Of a DNA stretch of 29,778 bases, positions 21,869 through 29,584 are shown one piece after another; positions within the stretch are counted from its first letter, which is position 1, and each line of letters begins with the position of its first letter. This DNA is from Chloroflexi bacterium UBA6077 (GTDB lineage Bacteria > Chloroflexota > UBA6077): contig DIXP01000019.1 in NCBI GenBank assembly GCA_002436065.1, forward strand, positions 1 to 29,778, in the 5' to 3' direction. The notes below the pieces were generated by a model. That model was not told where the DNA came from, made no database searches, and saw only the letters and a list, made by a program, of their open reading frames with translations. The translations under genes and the position numbers were made by a program.

Positions 21869-23101
21869 CTATTCCACCACCACACGGTGGTACCTCTTCT
21901 TGCCCATTCGGAGCATCAGGGACCCATCCACCAGGTCATCGGGGGTGATCGTCTGGTCCACGCTTTCGATGCGCTCGTCATTGACGTAGGCACCGCCCTG
22001 CTGGATCAGTCGCCTAGCCTCGCCTCGCGAGCTAGCCAGACCGGCCATAGCGAACAGTTGGGCGACGGGTATTCCCTGGGCTATCTCCCGGACGCTGATG
22101 GGGGTGGTGGGCATCCCCTCCATCGACCCCTCGCGGCCGCCGAAGAGGGCGCGCGCGGCAGTCTGGGCCGTCCTGGCTGCCTCCTCCCCATGGGTGATGC
22201 TGGTGGCCTCGAAGGCCAGCACCTCCTTGGCCCCTCGGATGTCGGCTCCCTCCAGGTTGCCCAATTCCCTCACCTCTTCCATCGGCAAATAGGTGTAGAG
22301 GGCGAGGAAGCGTTCCACGTCGGCGTCCTCGGTGTTGATCCAGAACTGGTAGTACTGGTAGGGGGAGACCAGATCCGGGTCCAACCACACCGCGCCCGCC
22401 TCCGTCTTGCCCATCTTGGCGCCGGAGGCGGTGGTGAGCAGGGGGCACACCAGGACGAATGCCTGTTCCCCCTCGATCCGCTTGATCAGGTCCGCGCCAG
22501 CCAGGCTGTTGCCCCACTGGTCGCTCCCGCCCATCTGGAGTGTGCAGTTGTAGTCCCTGTAGAGGGTCAGAAAGTCGTAGGCCTGGAGGAGGGCGTAGTT
22601 GAACTCGACGAAGTTGAGCCCAGACTCGGACTCCAGCTTGGCGCGGTAGGTCTCCATGTTCAGCATCTGGCCCACGCTGAAGTAGACCCCGATGTCACGG
22701 AGGAACTCTATGTACTTCAGCTTGGTCAGCCAATCGGCGTTGTTCACCATCAGCGCCTTGCCGTCGCTGAAGTCCAGGTACTGCTGAAGCTGCTTCTTGA
22801 GGCCCCGGGAGTTCTCCTCGATCTGCTCGTAGGTGAGGATGGGCCTGTTCACCGTCCTGCCCGTGGGATCCCCGATCATGCCGGTCCCGCCTCCCACCAG
22901 GGCGATAGGGCGATGGCCATGCCGCTGCATCCAGGACAGCGCCATTATGGTGAGCAGGTGCCCGACGTGGAGGCTCGAGGCTGTGGGATCGTACCCTACG
23001 TAGAGGGTTATGGAGTTCTCCAGCGCCTCTCGAAGACCCCGCTCATCGGAGATGTCTTTGACGAAGCCGCGTTCTTGCAGCACGTCCAGTACGTTTGTCA
23101 C
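21869..23101 (-). CDS. tyrS: tyrosyl-tRNA synthetase
   Basis: A class I aminoacyl-tRNA synthetase that charges tRNA-Tyr, 410 residues. Seen: the HIGH-type motif HVGH (45-48) after YVGYDPTASSL, the tyrosine-binding segment GGSDQWGNSLAGADL (191-205), the KMSKS-type motif KMGKT (229-233), and a C-terminal S4 RNA-binding domain (about 335-410, VAQLFAMAGLASSRGEARRLIQQGGAYVNDE). The open frame continues 66 codons upstream, but the GTG at 23101 is chosen. It begins (M)TNVLDVLQERG as in homologues, has GGGAG nine bases upstream, and a perfect TATAAT lies further upstream, inside the longer frame. It is essential and usually single-copy. It is divergent from serA. Confidence 0.96.
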   Translation of the reverse strand: MTNVLDVLQERGFVKDISDERGLREALENSITLYVGYDPTASSLHVGHLLTIMALSWMQRHGHRPIALVGGGTGMIGDPTGRTVNRPILTYEQIEENSRGLKKQLQQYLDFSDGKALMVNNADWLTKLKYIEFLRDIGVYFSVGQMLNMETYRAKLESESGLNFVEFNYALLQAYDFLTLYRDYNCTLQMGGSDQWGNSLAGADLIKRIEGEQAFVLVCPLLTTASGAKMGKTEAGAVWLDPDLVSPYQYYQFWINTEDADVERFLALYTYLPMEEVRELGNLEGADIRGAKEVLAFEATSITHGEEAARTAQTAARALFGGREGSMEGMPTTPISVREIAQGIPVAQLFAMAGLASSRGEARRLIQQGGAYVNDERIESVDQTITPDDLVDGSLMLRMGKKRYHRVVVE

Positions 23102-23134
23102 GATGCTAATCTCCCAGGTTGCTATGTCGGGGGA

Positions 23135-23163
23135 ATTATAGTCCATTGAGACGACCCGTTCAC
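23135..23163 (-). promoter_or_regulatory. tyrS promoter
   Basis: On the minus strand, TATAAT (23140-23135) is a perfect -10 box. A weak -35, GTGAAC (23163-23158), lies 17 bases upstream. Transcription would start near 23128, giving a leader of about 27 bases to the GTG at 23101. Confidence 0.55.
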
Positions 23164-23258
23164 CAGGCCGTTGGCCCGCGAGTTGCGCTTGATGGTTGTG
23201 GATGTCAGGTTGCCGGGAGCGGGCTGCTGGCCCGCGCGTCCCTTGCCTGGAAGCCGTC

Positions 23259-23278
23259 ATTCCCACGGAAGCGGGAAT
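23259..23278. repeat. dRS3-like palindrome ATTCCC-N8-GGGAAT
   Basis: ATTCCC (23259-23264), eight bases, GGGAAT (23273-23278) in the context GTCATTCCC. This matches the form of small palindromes dispersed in many genomes (dRS3 type). One copy was seen, in the tyrS/serA gap. A further GC hairpin, GCGGGC with GCCCGC, lies at about 23219-23235. Confidence 0.6.
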
Positions 23279-23351
23279 TGTCCATGCGCCTTGGCGCACC
23301 GGCCGTGCATGAGGATGGGGCGGGCGCTTTTCCAGTAGACATAACGCCGTC

Positions 23352-23381
23352 TTGACCCCCTCCCAAGCCTTGGGGTATATT
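23352..23381 (+). promoter_or_regulatory. serA promoter
   Basis: TTGACC (23352-23357), an 18-base spacer, then TATATT (23376-23381), a good sigma-70-type match. The transcript would start near 23388 and have a leader of about 80 bases. Confidence 0.6.
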
Positions 23382-23404
23382 CAATCTGTCGTCCCTGGCG
23401 TCCT

Positions 23405-23428
23405 GGAGTCCCCGAAGCCGGGGATTCT
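23405..23428 (+). other. hairpin in serA leader
   Basis: TCCCCG, loop AAGC, CGGGGA (23409-23424), extended outward by four pairs including two G-U. On the minus strand it reads like the CCCCGGCTTC palindromes of IS605-type ends. It lies between the serA promoter and start codon. Confidence 0.5.
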
Positions 23429-23468
23429 CCCTCGGCTACCTAGATGATGCTCTTAGGGGTGGTAAGAC

Positions 23469-25049
23469 ATGAGAGTGCTGGTCAGCGATCCCATAGCGAA
23501 GAACGGTCTTGAGTACCTGCAGCAGCACGTCGACGTGGACGTCAAGATCGGCATGAAGCCGGAGGAGCTGCTCCAGCTTATTCCCAACTACGACGCACTG
23601 GTGGTGCGGAGCGAGACCAAGGTGACTGCTCAGGTGATCGATGCCTGCGCTCGTCTCAAGGCCATCGGCCGTGCTGGAGTGGGGGTCGACAATATCGATG
23701 TTCCCGCGGCGACCCGCCGGGGGATTGTGGTGGTGAACGCTCCCACCGGCAACAACATTGCCGCGGCGGAGCACACCGTCGGCATGATGCTGGCGTCGGC
23801 TCGCCACATCCCCCAAGCCTGTGCCGCCGTCAAGGCGGGGCTATGGCAGCGCTCGAAGTACATGGGCGTCGAGCTGAGGAACAAGCTACTCGGTGTGATC
23901 GGGCTGGGGAAGATCGGCACAGAGGTGGCCAAGAGGGCTCAGGCATTCGACATGAAGGTGATCGCCTACGACCCCTACCTCTCGCCTGAGCACGCTCAGC
24001 GATTGGGCATCGAGTCGGTCACCCTGGAAGATGTGCTTCGGAGGGCCGATTTCTTCACCTTCCACGTGCCGTTGACGCCCCAGACCAAGGGTATGATCGG
24101 CATGCCGCAGTTTCGACAGATGAAGCGTAGCGCGAGGATCGTCAACTGCTCGCGGGGGGGCGTGGTGGACGAGCAGGCGCTGGTGGAGGCGCTGGAGCAG
24201 GGTTTGATCGCCGGTGCGGCTCTGGACGTCTTCACACAGGAGCCTCTCCCGGCGGAGCACCCGTTACTGGGCCAGGAGAAGCTGGTGGTGACCCCACACC
24301 TGGCCGGGTCCACGGTGGAGGCCCAGGAGGAGGTGGCCATCGACGTTGCCGAACAGATCGTCGCCGTGCTGAACGGGCGCCCGGCTCGTTACGCCGTCAA
24401 CGCTCCGGCCATCTTGCCCGAGACGATGGCGGTGCTGGAGCCCTACATGGAGCTGGCAAGGTCGCTGGGCTCGATGGCCACCCAGCTTGCCGAGGGGCAG
24501 CTTTGCAGCGTCGAGGTCACCTACGCCGGCAAGCTGGCGAACCTGGATACCGCGCCCCTGAAGGCGATGCTGATCAAGGGATTGCTCCAGCCGGTGCTGG
24601 CCGAGGATGATATCAACCTGGTCAACGCCTCTGTCATCGCCAAGAGTCGGGGGTTGCAGGTAACGGAGCGGAAGACCGAGCAGGTGGCCACCTACAGCAA
24701 CCTGATCACCATCGAGATGGACACGGCCTGCTCCACTCGCACCGTGGCCGGCACGATCCTGCTCGGTGAGCCTCACCTGGTGCGAGTGGACGAGTACTGG
24801 GTGGACATAGCCCTTACCCAGGGACAGATGGTGTTCGGATACTATCGGGACCGGCCGGGGATGATAGGCCACTTCGGGTCCGTGCTGGGTAGCGCCAACG
24901 TCAACATCTCCTTCATGGCGGTCAGCCGGCGAGCGCCCAAGGGCGAGGCGTTGATGGTGATCGGCGTTGATGAGCCGGTGAGCCCGGACCTGGTAAAGAG
25001 GATGCTGGCCGCCCCGGACGTCCACGCAATTCGCACGGTGGTGATATAG
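23469..25049 (+). CDS. serA: D-3-phosphoglycerate dehydrogenase
   Basis: First step of serine synthesis: oxidises 3-phosphoglycerate to 3-phosphohydroxypyruvate with NAD. 526 residues, the length of type 1 enzymes. N-terminal substrate domain; NAD-binding domain with GLGKIG near 144-149; catalytic Arg in NCSRGGVVDE (about 227), Glu in the helix after it, and His in TPHLAGST (about 276). An intervening ASB domain (about 320-445) and a C-terminal ACT domain (about 455-526, YYRDRPGMIGHFGSVLGSANVNISFMAV) can bind serine for feedback control. The ATG follows AGGGG by nine bases. The stop codon abuts an inverted-repeat element. Divergent from tyrS with separate promoters. Confidence 0.96.
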   Translation: MRVLVSDPIAKNGLEYLQQHVDVDVKIGMKPEELLQLIPNYDALVVRSETKVTAQVIDACARLKAIGRAGVGVDNIDVPAATRRGIVVVNAPTGNNIAAAEHTVGMMLASARHIPQACAAVKAGLWQRSKYMGVELRNKLLGVIGLGKIGTEVAKRAQAFDMKVIAYDPYLSPEHAQRLGIESVTLEDVLRRADFFTFHVPLTPQTKGMIGMPQFRQMKRSARIVNCSRGGVVDEQALVEALEQGLIAGAALDVFTQEPLPAEHPLLGQEKLVVTPHLAGSTVEAQEEVAIDVAEQIVAVLNGRPARYAVNAPAILPETMAVLEPYMELARSLGSMATQLAEGQLCSVEVTYAGKLANLDTAPLKAMLIKGLLQPVLAEDDINLVNASVIAKSRGLQVTERKTEQVATYSNLITIEMDTACSTRTVAGTILLGEPHLVRVDEYWVDIALTQGQMVFGYYRDRPGMIGHFGSVLGSANVNISFMAVSRRAPKGEALMVIGVDEPVSPDLVKRMLAAPDVHAIRTVVI

Positions 25050-25217
25050 CTGTCAGCAGTCAGCTTGTCAGCTGTTGGCTATCGGCCGGCGGCTGACGGC
25101 GCGAAGCGTAGGGAAGGGGCTTGTCCCCTTCCGCCCGCCCTGCCACCCATCGGCTACCCTCTAGCCGTTATTTCAGATTGTGCAATTTGATGAAGTTGAT
25201 CGCTGACTGCCGACAGC
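25049..25217. repeat. intergenic element with 16-bp inverted ends and internal hairpin
   Basis: GCTGTCAGCAGTCAGC (25049-25064) and GCTGACTGCCGACAGC (25202-25217) are inverted copies with one mismatch. They bracket the gap from the serA stop to just before the next ribosome site. Inside, GGAAGGGG and CCCCTTCC (25112-25119, 25125-25132) form a perfect eight-pair hairpin with loop CTTGT; no T-run follows, so terminator function is uncertain. Confidence 0.75.
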
Positions 25218-25235
25218 TTCCAGAAGGACCGCGTC

Positions 25236-25835
25236 ATGGACAGACTGCGTCGCATAGGGGATTGGTTCGACCGACTAACGGACCCGAAGAAGCTGCTCGT
25301 GGGCTCGGCTGTTGCTCTTTTCCTCTTCTCATCCTGGCTTTACTGTCTCGGGCTCCTAGGATTGGTAAGTGCGAGCAGGGGATCGCAAGATGCTACGCCC
25401 AGCCCAACGAGCGACGCTGTAGTGGTGACCGTGACCCCCGCATCGATCAGGGCGGCGACTCCTATCCCGACGCAACCGCCTCTGCCGACACGTGCCCCTT
25501 CGGGGCCGGCTCCTGTATCGCCCACTAAGGTGGCGCCGGTGCCGACGAAGGCTCCAGTAGCGCCGACGAAAGCTCCGGTGGTGCCGACGAAACCACTAGC
25601 GGCTCCAACCAAGGCTCCGGCGGCTCCAACCAAGCCGCTTACTACCGTGGTGCCCACGGCGACCCGGGGCACAACTCCGTCCGCCGCTACCGCCACGCTC
25701 CCGGTAAACGGGCAACCCACGCCGACAGCCGCCGGCGGCGTGCCAGGGCTGATTACCCCGGGGCTTCCGCCGGCCAGCCCGACGGCTGCTGGCCCAGCTT
25801 CGACATCGACGTCCGTGCCCACGGCAACCCCGTAA
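25236..25835 (+). CDS. membrane-anchored Pro/Thr/Ala-repeat protein
   Basis: 199 residues of no recognised family. A short charged N-terminus (MDRLRRIGDWFDRLTDPKK), one membrane segment (about 20-43), then about 150 residues of low-complexity Pro, Thr and Ala with tandem APTKAP-like units (about 98-130). The tail is probably outside the cell and extended, as in wall-spanning or stalk segments of other proteins, but it ends without a folded domain. A truncated or linker-only protein is possible. ATG with AAGGA seven bases upstream. The HD-domain gene follows after 13 bases, so the two are probably co-transcribed, though no functional link is evident. Confidence 0.75.
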   Translation: MDRLRRIGDWFDRLTDPKKLLVGSAVALFLFSSWLYCLGLLGLVSASRGSQDATPSPTSDAVVVTVTPASIRAATPIPTQPPLPTRAPSGPAPVSPTKVAPVPTKAPVAPTKAPVVPTKPLAAPTKAPAAPTKPLTTVVPTATRGTTPSAATATLPVNGQPTPTAAGGVPGLITPGLPPASPTAAGPASTSTSVPTATP

Positions 25836-25848
25836 GGTAGGTAGTGAA

Positions 25849-26559
25849 ATGGCAACATATATGGACGGGCTGAATAGAGTCGACTCCATGGCTCTGGTTA
25901 CACTGGATCAGATCAGATCCTCCGACGAGATTCGGTGCTACCTGGAGGCGGCCGACCAACAGGCGATTCTCAAGGGCTACACGGAGCATGGCTTGCGGCA
26001 CGTCAGTCTGGTCTCCACTGTGACTCATGGGATACTGCTGCAACTGCAGGTGCCCGCCCGGCGAGCGGAGTTGGGGGCCATCGCGGGCTACCTCCACGAC
26101 CTGGGGAACCTGGTGGGGCGAGAGAGCCACTCCGCCAATGGGGGGGTGATGGCCATGTCGCTGCTCCAGCGGCTGGGGATGCCCCCAGAGGAGATTGTGC
26201 TGGTGGTTGCGGCCATTGCCAACCACGACGAGCGGGAGGGGGAGCCGGTGAGCGACATCAGCGCGGCTCTCATCATCGCCGATAAGTCCGATGCTCACCG
26301 AAGCCGGGTGCGTAACCCGGATCCAGCCACCTTCGATATTCACGACCGGGTTAACCATGCCGCGCGTCGTAGCTTCGTGCGGGTGGACGCGGTCAAGAGT
26401 ATCATCGCCTACGAGTTGACCATCGACACGGAATCGCTGATGGGCGGGACGCTGGACTACTTCGAGATCTTCCTGCCGCGTATGCTGATGGCACGCAAGG
26501 CTGCCCGCTACCTTGGCTGTCAGTTCGAACTGCACATCAACAACAACCGCGTATTCTAA
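25849..26559 (+). CDS. HD-domain metal-dependent phosphohydrolase
   Basis: A 236-residue HD-superfamily protein. Metal-binding residues appear in order: His47 and His51 in GYTEHGLRHVSLV, His83-Asp84 in GYLHDLGN, His94, and His126-Asp127 in AIANHDE, followed by Asp in IIADKSDAH. The Tyr-Thr-Glu-His-Gly opening belongs to a small HD subgroup of unknown substrate; nucleotide or cyclic-dinucleotide hydrolysis is possible. About 75 residues after the HD core (from ARRSFVRVDAVKS) form an extra alpha/beta part ending LGCQFELHINNNRVF. The start is 13 bases after the Pro/Thr-repeat gene. A heptamer hairpin follows the stop. Confidence 0.85.
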   Translation: MATYMDGLNRVDSMALVTLDQIRSSDEIRCYLEAADQQAILKGYTEHGLRHVSLVSTVTHGILLQLQVPARRAELGAIAGYLHDLGNLVGRESHSANGGVMAMSLLQRLGMPPEEIVLVVAAIANHDEREGEPVSDISAALIIADKSDAHRSRVRNPDPATFDIHDRVNHAARRSFVRVDAVKSIIAYELTIDTESLMGGTLDYFEIFLPRMLMARKAARYLGCQFELHINNNRVF

Positions 26560-26560
26560 C

Positions 26561-26598
26561 GAGTGATGAGTGGGACTGACTACTCATCACTCATCACT
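26561..26598 (+). repeat. inverted heptamer repeat hairpin between HD and carbonic anhydrase genes
   Basis: GAGTGATGAGT (26561-26571) and ACTCATCACTC (26582-26592) are perfect 11-base inverted arms with a 10-base loop; the second arm continues one more heptad to 26598. It starts one base after the HD stop and ends 17 bases before the TTG of the next gene. Confidence 0.8.
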
Positions 26599-26615
26599 GT
26601 GAGAGAGGTCCGAAC

Positions 26616-27134
26616 TTGCCCCTGATCCCCTTCAACGGCATCATGCCGAAGGTGCACGAGAGCGCCTTCGTGGCGGAAAACGCCTATCTGATCGGTGACG
26701 TCACGGTCGGCGAGGGCAGCAGCATCTGGTATAACGTGGTCGTGCGTGGCGACGTTCATTCGATCATCGTGGGGCGCAACGTCAATATCCAGGATAACAG
26801 CACCGTCCATTCGGACCTCAAGCAGCCGACGGTGATCGGCGACGGCGTGTCGGTGGGCCATAACGCCGTGGTGCACGGCTGCACTGTGGGGAAAGGGGCC
26901 CTCATCGGGATCCACGCGACGGTGCTCTCAGGGGCTAAGGTAGGGGAACTGGCCATTGTGGGGGCTGGCGCCGTGGTCGGCGAGGGGCGAGAAATCCCCT
27001 CCCGTCGCCTCGCCATGGGCATCCCGGCCAGGGTCGTCCGTGAATTGACCGAAGAGGATCTCCAGCGTATGGATCACCGGGTCCAGCATTACGTGGATAT
27101 GGGAGGACGGTACAGGTCCTCCGGCCAGGGATAG
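26616..27134 (+). CDS. gamma-class carbonic anhydrase-like hexapeptide protein
   Basis: A 172-residue left-handed beta-helix protein of the gamma carbonic anhydrase (Cam/CaiE/PaaY-like) family. The three zinc-binding histidines are present: His65, His82 and His87 (STVHSD and GHNAVVHG). Arg44 and Asp46 (VVVRGDVHSI) and Gln59-Asp60 match the conserved core. Hexapeptide turns repeat from about 25 to 125, followed by a C-terminal helix (LTEEDLQRMDHRVQHYVD). It may hydrate carbon dioxide or be a non-catalytic family member; sequence alone does not decide. TTG start seven bases after GAGG; an ATG at 26643 is the alternative. Convergent with the ABC permease gene, 58 bases away. Confidence 0.9.
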   Translation: MPLIPFNGIMPKVHESAFVAENAYLIGDVTVGEGSSIWYNVVVRGDVHSIIVGRNVNIQDNSTVHSDLKQPTVIGDGVSVGHNAVVHGCTVGKGALIGIHATVLSGAKVGELAIVGAGAVVGEGREIPSRRLAMGIPARVVRELTEEDLQRMDHRVQHYVDMGGRYRSSGQG

Positions 27135-27192
27135 GGGCGACCGGCCGGTTGTAGCCGAGACGGCGGCCCGCCGGGAGCATCTTGTGGGAACG

Positions 27193-27978
27193 CTACGTTT
27201 GGTCGGCGAACCGCCACCATGCGAGCGTCCCGGCCACGCCCGCGAGCCCCGCAAGTGCCACTACCAGATAGCTCTCGGCCCCCAGTTCCGCCGCGCTCGG
27301 TCCGGCCGCACCGCTCAAGAGCGATGGGACAGCCCAGGGGAAGTAGGGTCCCCATCCGAGGGCGGCGAGGATCTGCGCCAGGAAGACCGCTAGGAAGATC
27401 GACCCGATAGAAGGCAGGTAGCCGCGGCCGGCGCTCGCAACGAGGGCGAACGGAGGCAGCAGCAGGATCGTCAGACCAGCCACCACGGCGATCTGGCCGG
27501 CAGCGTACAACGTGAGATCCGGCGAAGAACCAGAGAGCCCGATGGCACTTCCGACACCCCAACCGAGCCCCCAGACCATCGCCGTCAGCAGGGCCGACCA
27601 GCAGGCCACCACAACGAACTTCGCGACCACGATCGCCTCGCGTGCCGTGGGCAGGGCGAGTAGATCCTTGGCCGTATGGTCGCTGTACTCGCGGCCGAAC
27701 ACCCAGGTCGCTACGAGCCCGAAGAGGAACATGCCGCCCAGGGCCGTTGCCTGCGCCAGCACTCCCCAGTATGTGGGCCAGTCCGCGGTGCCGACGGTGA
27801 GTTGCGCCTTGGCTGTGAGGAGGCCCGTGCTACGAGCCCACTCAGGATCTCTGAGGACGATCATGAACAGCCCGCCCATCAACGGGGCGAGGGAAAACCC
27901 AAGGGCGGTGAGCCAGAGCAGCCTGGAGCGGCGCGCTTTCAGCGCCTCAGTCCATAGCGCGGCGGATAGACCGATCAA
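27193..27978 (-). CDS. ABC-2 type permease of TetR-controlled exporter
   Basis: A 261-residue membrane protein with six hydrophobic segments, opening LWTEALKARRSRLLWLTALGFSLAPLMGG, with the cytoplasmic loop FGREYSDHTAKDLLALPTAREAIVVAKF typical of ABC-2 permeases of the BcrB/NatB kind. It pairs with the ATPase encoded just upstream, whose stop overlaps its TTG by four bases; the ribosome site is GGGAGG with six-base spacing. Such exporters under TetR control often move antibiotics, peptides or lipids, but the substrate is not known. Convergent with the carbonic anhydrase gene. Confidence 0.9.
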   Translation of the reverse strand: MIGLSAALWTEALKARRSRLLWLTALGFSLAPLMGGLFMIVLRDPEWARSTGLLTAKAQLTVGTADWPTYWGVLAQATALGGMFLFGLVATWVFGREYSDHTAKDLLALPTAREAIVVAKFVVVACWSALLTAMVWGLGWGVGSAIGLSGSSPDLTLYAAGQIAVVAGLTILLLPPFALVASAGRGYLPSIGSIFLAVFLAQILAALGWGPYFPWAVPSLLSGAAGPSAAELGAESYLVVALAGLAGVAGTLAWWRFADQT

Positions 27979-28901
27979 TTGACACCTCCCTGATTCGACC
28001 CCACCAGCCGCAGAAAGTGCGACTCGAGATCCTCCTGCTCGACGCAGAGCCGGGTTGGCGGAGCGCCCTCCCGAACCAGCAGCCGCGCGATCTCCTCTGG
28101 ATGAACGATGGCAGCCTCAGCGGTCAGCTCGAGTGTGCCGTCCATTGCTACACTCACTCTGTGTCCGGCGGCTACCAGGATAGATCGAGCGGCCTCGCGG
28201 TCGCGGGCGTCCACCACCAGCCGCCGGCCGCATCGCAGCTCGAGTTCATCGGCGGAGAGTTCCTCGACCAGCCGCCCCTGGTGGATGATGCCTATCCGCG
28301 TTGCCAGGCGCGCAACCTCACTCAGAATGTGGCTGGACATGAATACCGTCACACCCTGGTGGCGCGCGAGGTCGCGCAGCAGTTCGCGAACCTCGACGAC
28401 CCCCGCCGGGTCCAGCCCGTTCGCCGGCTCGTCGAGGATTAGCATCTCTGGATCGTGGAGCAGCGCCTTCGCCAGCCCCAACCGCTGGGCATTGCCCAGG
28501 GAGAGGGTGCCGGCGGCGCGGTTGGCGTATGCGCCCAGGGAGAAAAGGTCGATGGCGCGGTCGACAGCACGCGGCTTGGTGACCCGGTGCAGCCGCCGGG
28601 AGATCTCCAGGTTCTCGCGTACCGTTAGTTCGGGGTAGGCGTGAGGCGTCTCCACCAGGTAGCCAACCTGGGACCACAGGTGAAGCGCACCGGCGTTGGT
28701 CGCATTTCCAAGGATCTCGGAAGTGCCGCTGGTCGGCCGGATCATCCCGAGCAGCATGCGGATTGTGGTTGTCTTGCCCGCGCCGTTGAGGCCGAGGAAT
28801 GCGTAGATCTCGCCCCGACCCACACTCAGGGACAGGCGGTTCACGGCTGTGACGTCGCCGTATCGTTTGGTCAAGTTGGTAGTGCTGATGGCGATATCCA
28901 C
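27975..28901 (-). CDS. ABC transporter ATP-binding protein of TetR-controlled exporter
   Basis: A 308-residue ATPase: Walker A GLNGAGKTT (37-45), signature LSLGNAQRL (133-141), Walker B MLILDEP (153-159), ANGLDP D-loop and switch His in SSH. The Q-loop region GYLVETPHAYPELTVREN is typical of BcrA-like ATPases, which give self-resistance to cyclic peptides in other bacteria; this naming is by motif only. The C-terminal 85 residues are an accessory domain. The start GTG is four bases after the TetR stop and has no strong ribosome site, so it is probably translated by coupling. It is second in a three-gene operon. Confidence 0.93.
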   Translation of the reverse strand: MDIAISTTNLTKRYGDVTAVNRLSLSVGRGEIYAFLGLNGAGKTTTIRMLLGMIRPTSGTSEILGNATNAGALHLWSQVGYLVETPHAYPELTVRENLEISRRLHRVTKPRAVDRAIDLFSLGAYANRAAGTLSLGNAQRLGLAKALLHDPEMLILDEPANGLDPAGVVEVRELLRDLARHQGVTVFMSSHILSEVARLATRIGIIHQGRLVEELSADELELRCGRRLVVDARDREAARSILVAAGHRVSVAMDGTLELTAEAAIVHPEEIARLLVREGAPPTRLCVEQEDLESHFLRLVGSNQGGVN

Positions 28902-28905
28902 GGCT

Positions 28906-29499
28906 TTACACCAGTTCGTGACGTAGCGTAGTGAATGCCTCGTCTATGAGGTCCGGCAGTTCGCGGGCGCCGTCTTCCTCCGCCCAGAGGAGGACGGCGG
29001 TCGTGACGGCAGCCATGCAGGCGGCCGCGGCGACGCGCAATCGCAGGTTATCCTCTCTGTGGTCGCCGCGTGTCGCAAGCGCCCGGGCGATGAGTTGCTC
29101 GGTGGCAGTCTGCTGCTCCCATAGGCGGGCGCGCAACGCAGGGGTCCGGAGGATGAGCCGCGTTCGAAGTAGCAAACCCTCTCGATCCGCAGCGTAGACC
29201 AGCGCGAGTCCCGTTCTGGCGCCCACTTGGACCCTGAGCAGCGCGGGTTCGTCCGCTGGGCGAGCCTCGATCTGTGCGGTGAGCAGGTCGTCGTAGTCGT
29301 CCGACAGCACCACATCTTCCTTTGTCGGAAAGTAGCGAAAGAAGGTCATCGAGGAAACGCCCGCTGCCGCGGCGATCTGCTCGACGGTAGTGGCTTCGTA
29401 GCCCTTTTCCGAGAACAGGCGGAGCGCCTGCTGCTGGAGGTTGTGGCGTGTCTGTGCCTTCTTGCGCTCCCGCAAACCTGGTGCTATCGACGGCTTCAA
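28906..29499 (-). CDS. TetR-family transcriptional repressor
   Basis: A 197-residue repressor. N-terminal helix-turn-helix in residues about 12-60 (ATTVEQIAAAAGVSSMTFFRYFPTKEDVV), followed by an all-helical ligand and dimer domain. The FRYFPTKED form is common in actinobacterial and Chloroflexota members. It is first in the operon with the ABC exporter, so it probably represses its own operon until an exported compound binds. The palindrome overlapping the promoter at 29540-29554 is the evident operator. TTG start with AGGAG seven bases upstream. Confidence 0.94.
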   Translation of the reverse strand: MKPSIAPGLRERKKAQTRHNLQQQALRLFSEKGYEATTVEQIAAAAGVSSMTFFRYFPTKEDVVLSDDYDDLLTAQIEARPADEPALLRVQVGARTGLALVYAADREGLLLRTRLILRTPALRARLWEQQTATEQLIARALATRGDHREDNLRLRVAAAACMAAVTTAVLLWAEEDGARELPDLIDEAFTTLRHELV

Positions 29500-29539
29500 C
29501 GGATCACTCCTGGGGCGCAGTGAAATCGGACTCCTAATC

Positions 29540-29584
29540 TGTTAGTCACTAACATATATTAGCGGCCGGCGCGTTTGGGGTCAA
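29540..29584 (-). promoter_or_regulatory. promoter and palindromic operator of TetR-ABC operon
   Basis: On the minus strand: -35 TTGACC (29584-29579), 17 bases, -10 TAATAT (29561-29556), then a perfect 15-base dyad, arms TGTTAGT and ACTAACA around one base (29554-29540). The dyad starts right after the -10 and covers the expected start site near 29549. This is the ideal position for TetR repression. Confidence 0.8.

Noticed and set aside
21737..23149. 470-codon open frame on the plus strand
   Set aside because: It is antisense to tyrS, whose motifs are unmistakable. The product is rich in His, Gly, Val and Leu without any family signature, as expected from a GC-rich reverse frame.
23388..23468. 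T-box or other riboswitch in the serA leader
   Set aside because: AGGGGTGGTAAG near the start resembles the T-box core only in part; the conserved tail and terminator are absent and it is better read as the ribosome site.
25112..25132. Rho-independent terminator after serA
   Set aside because: The stem is good but it is followed by GC-rich sequence rather than a T-run, so it is reported as a hairpin only.
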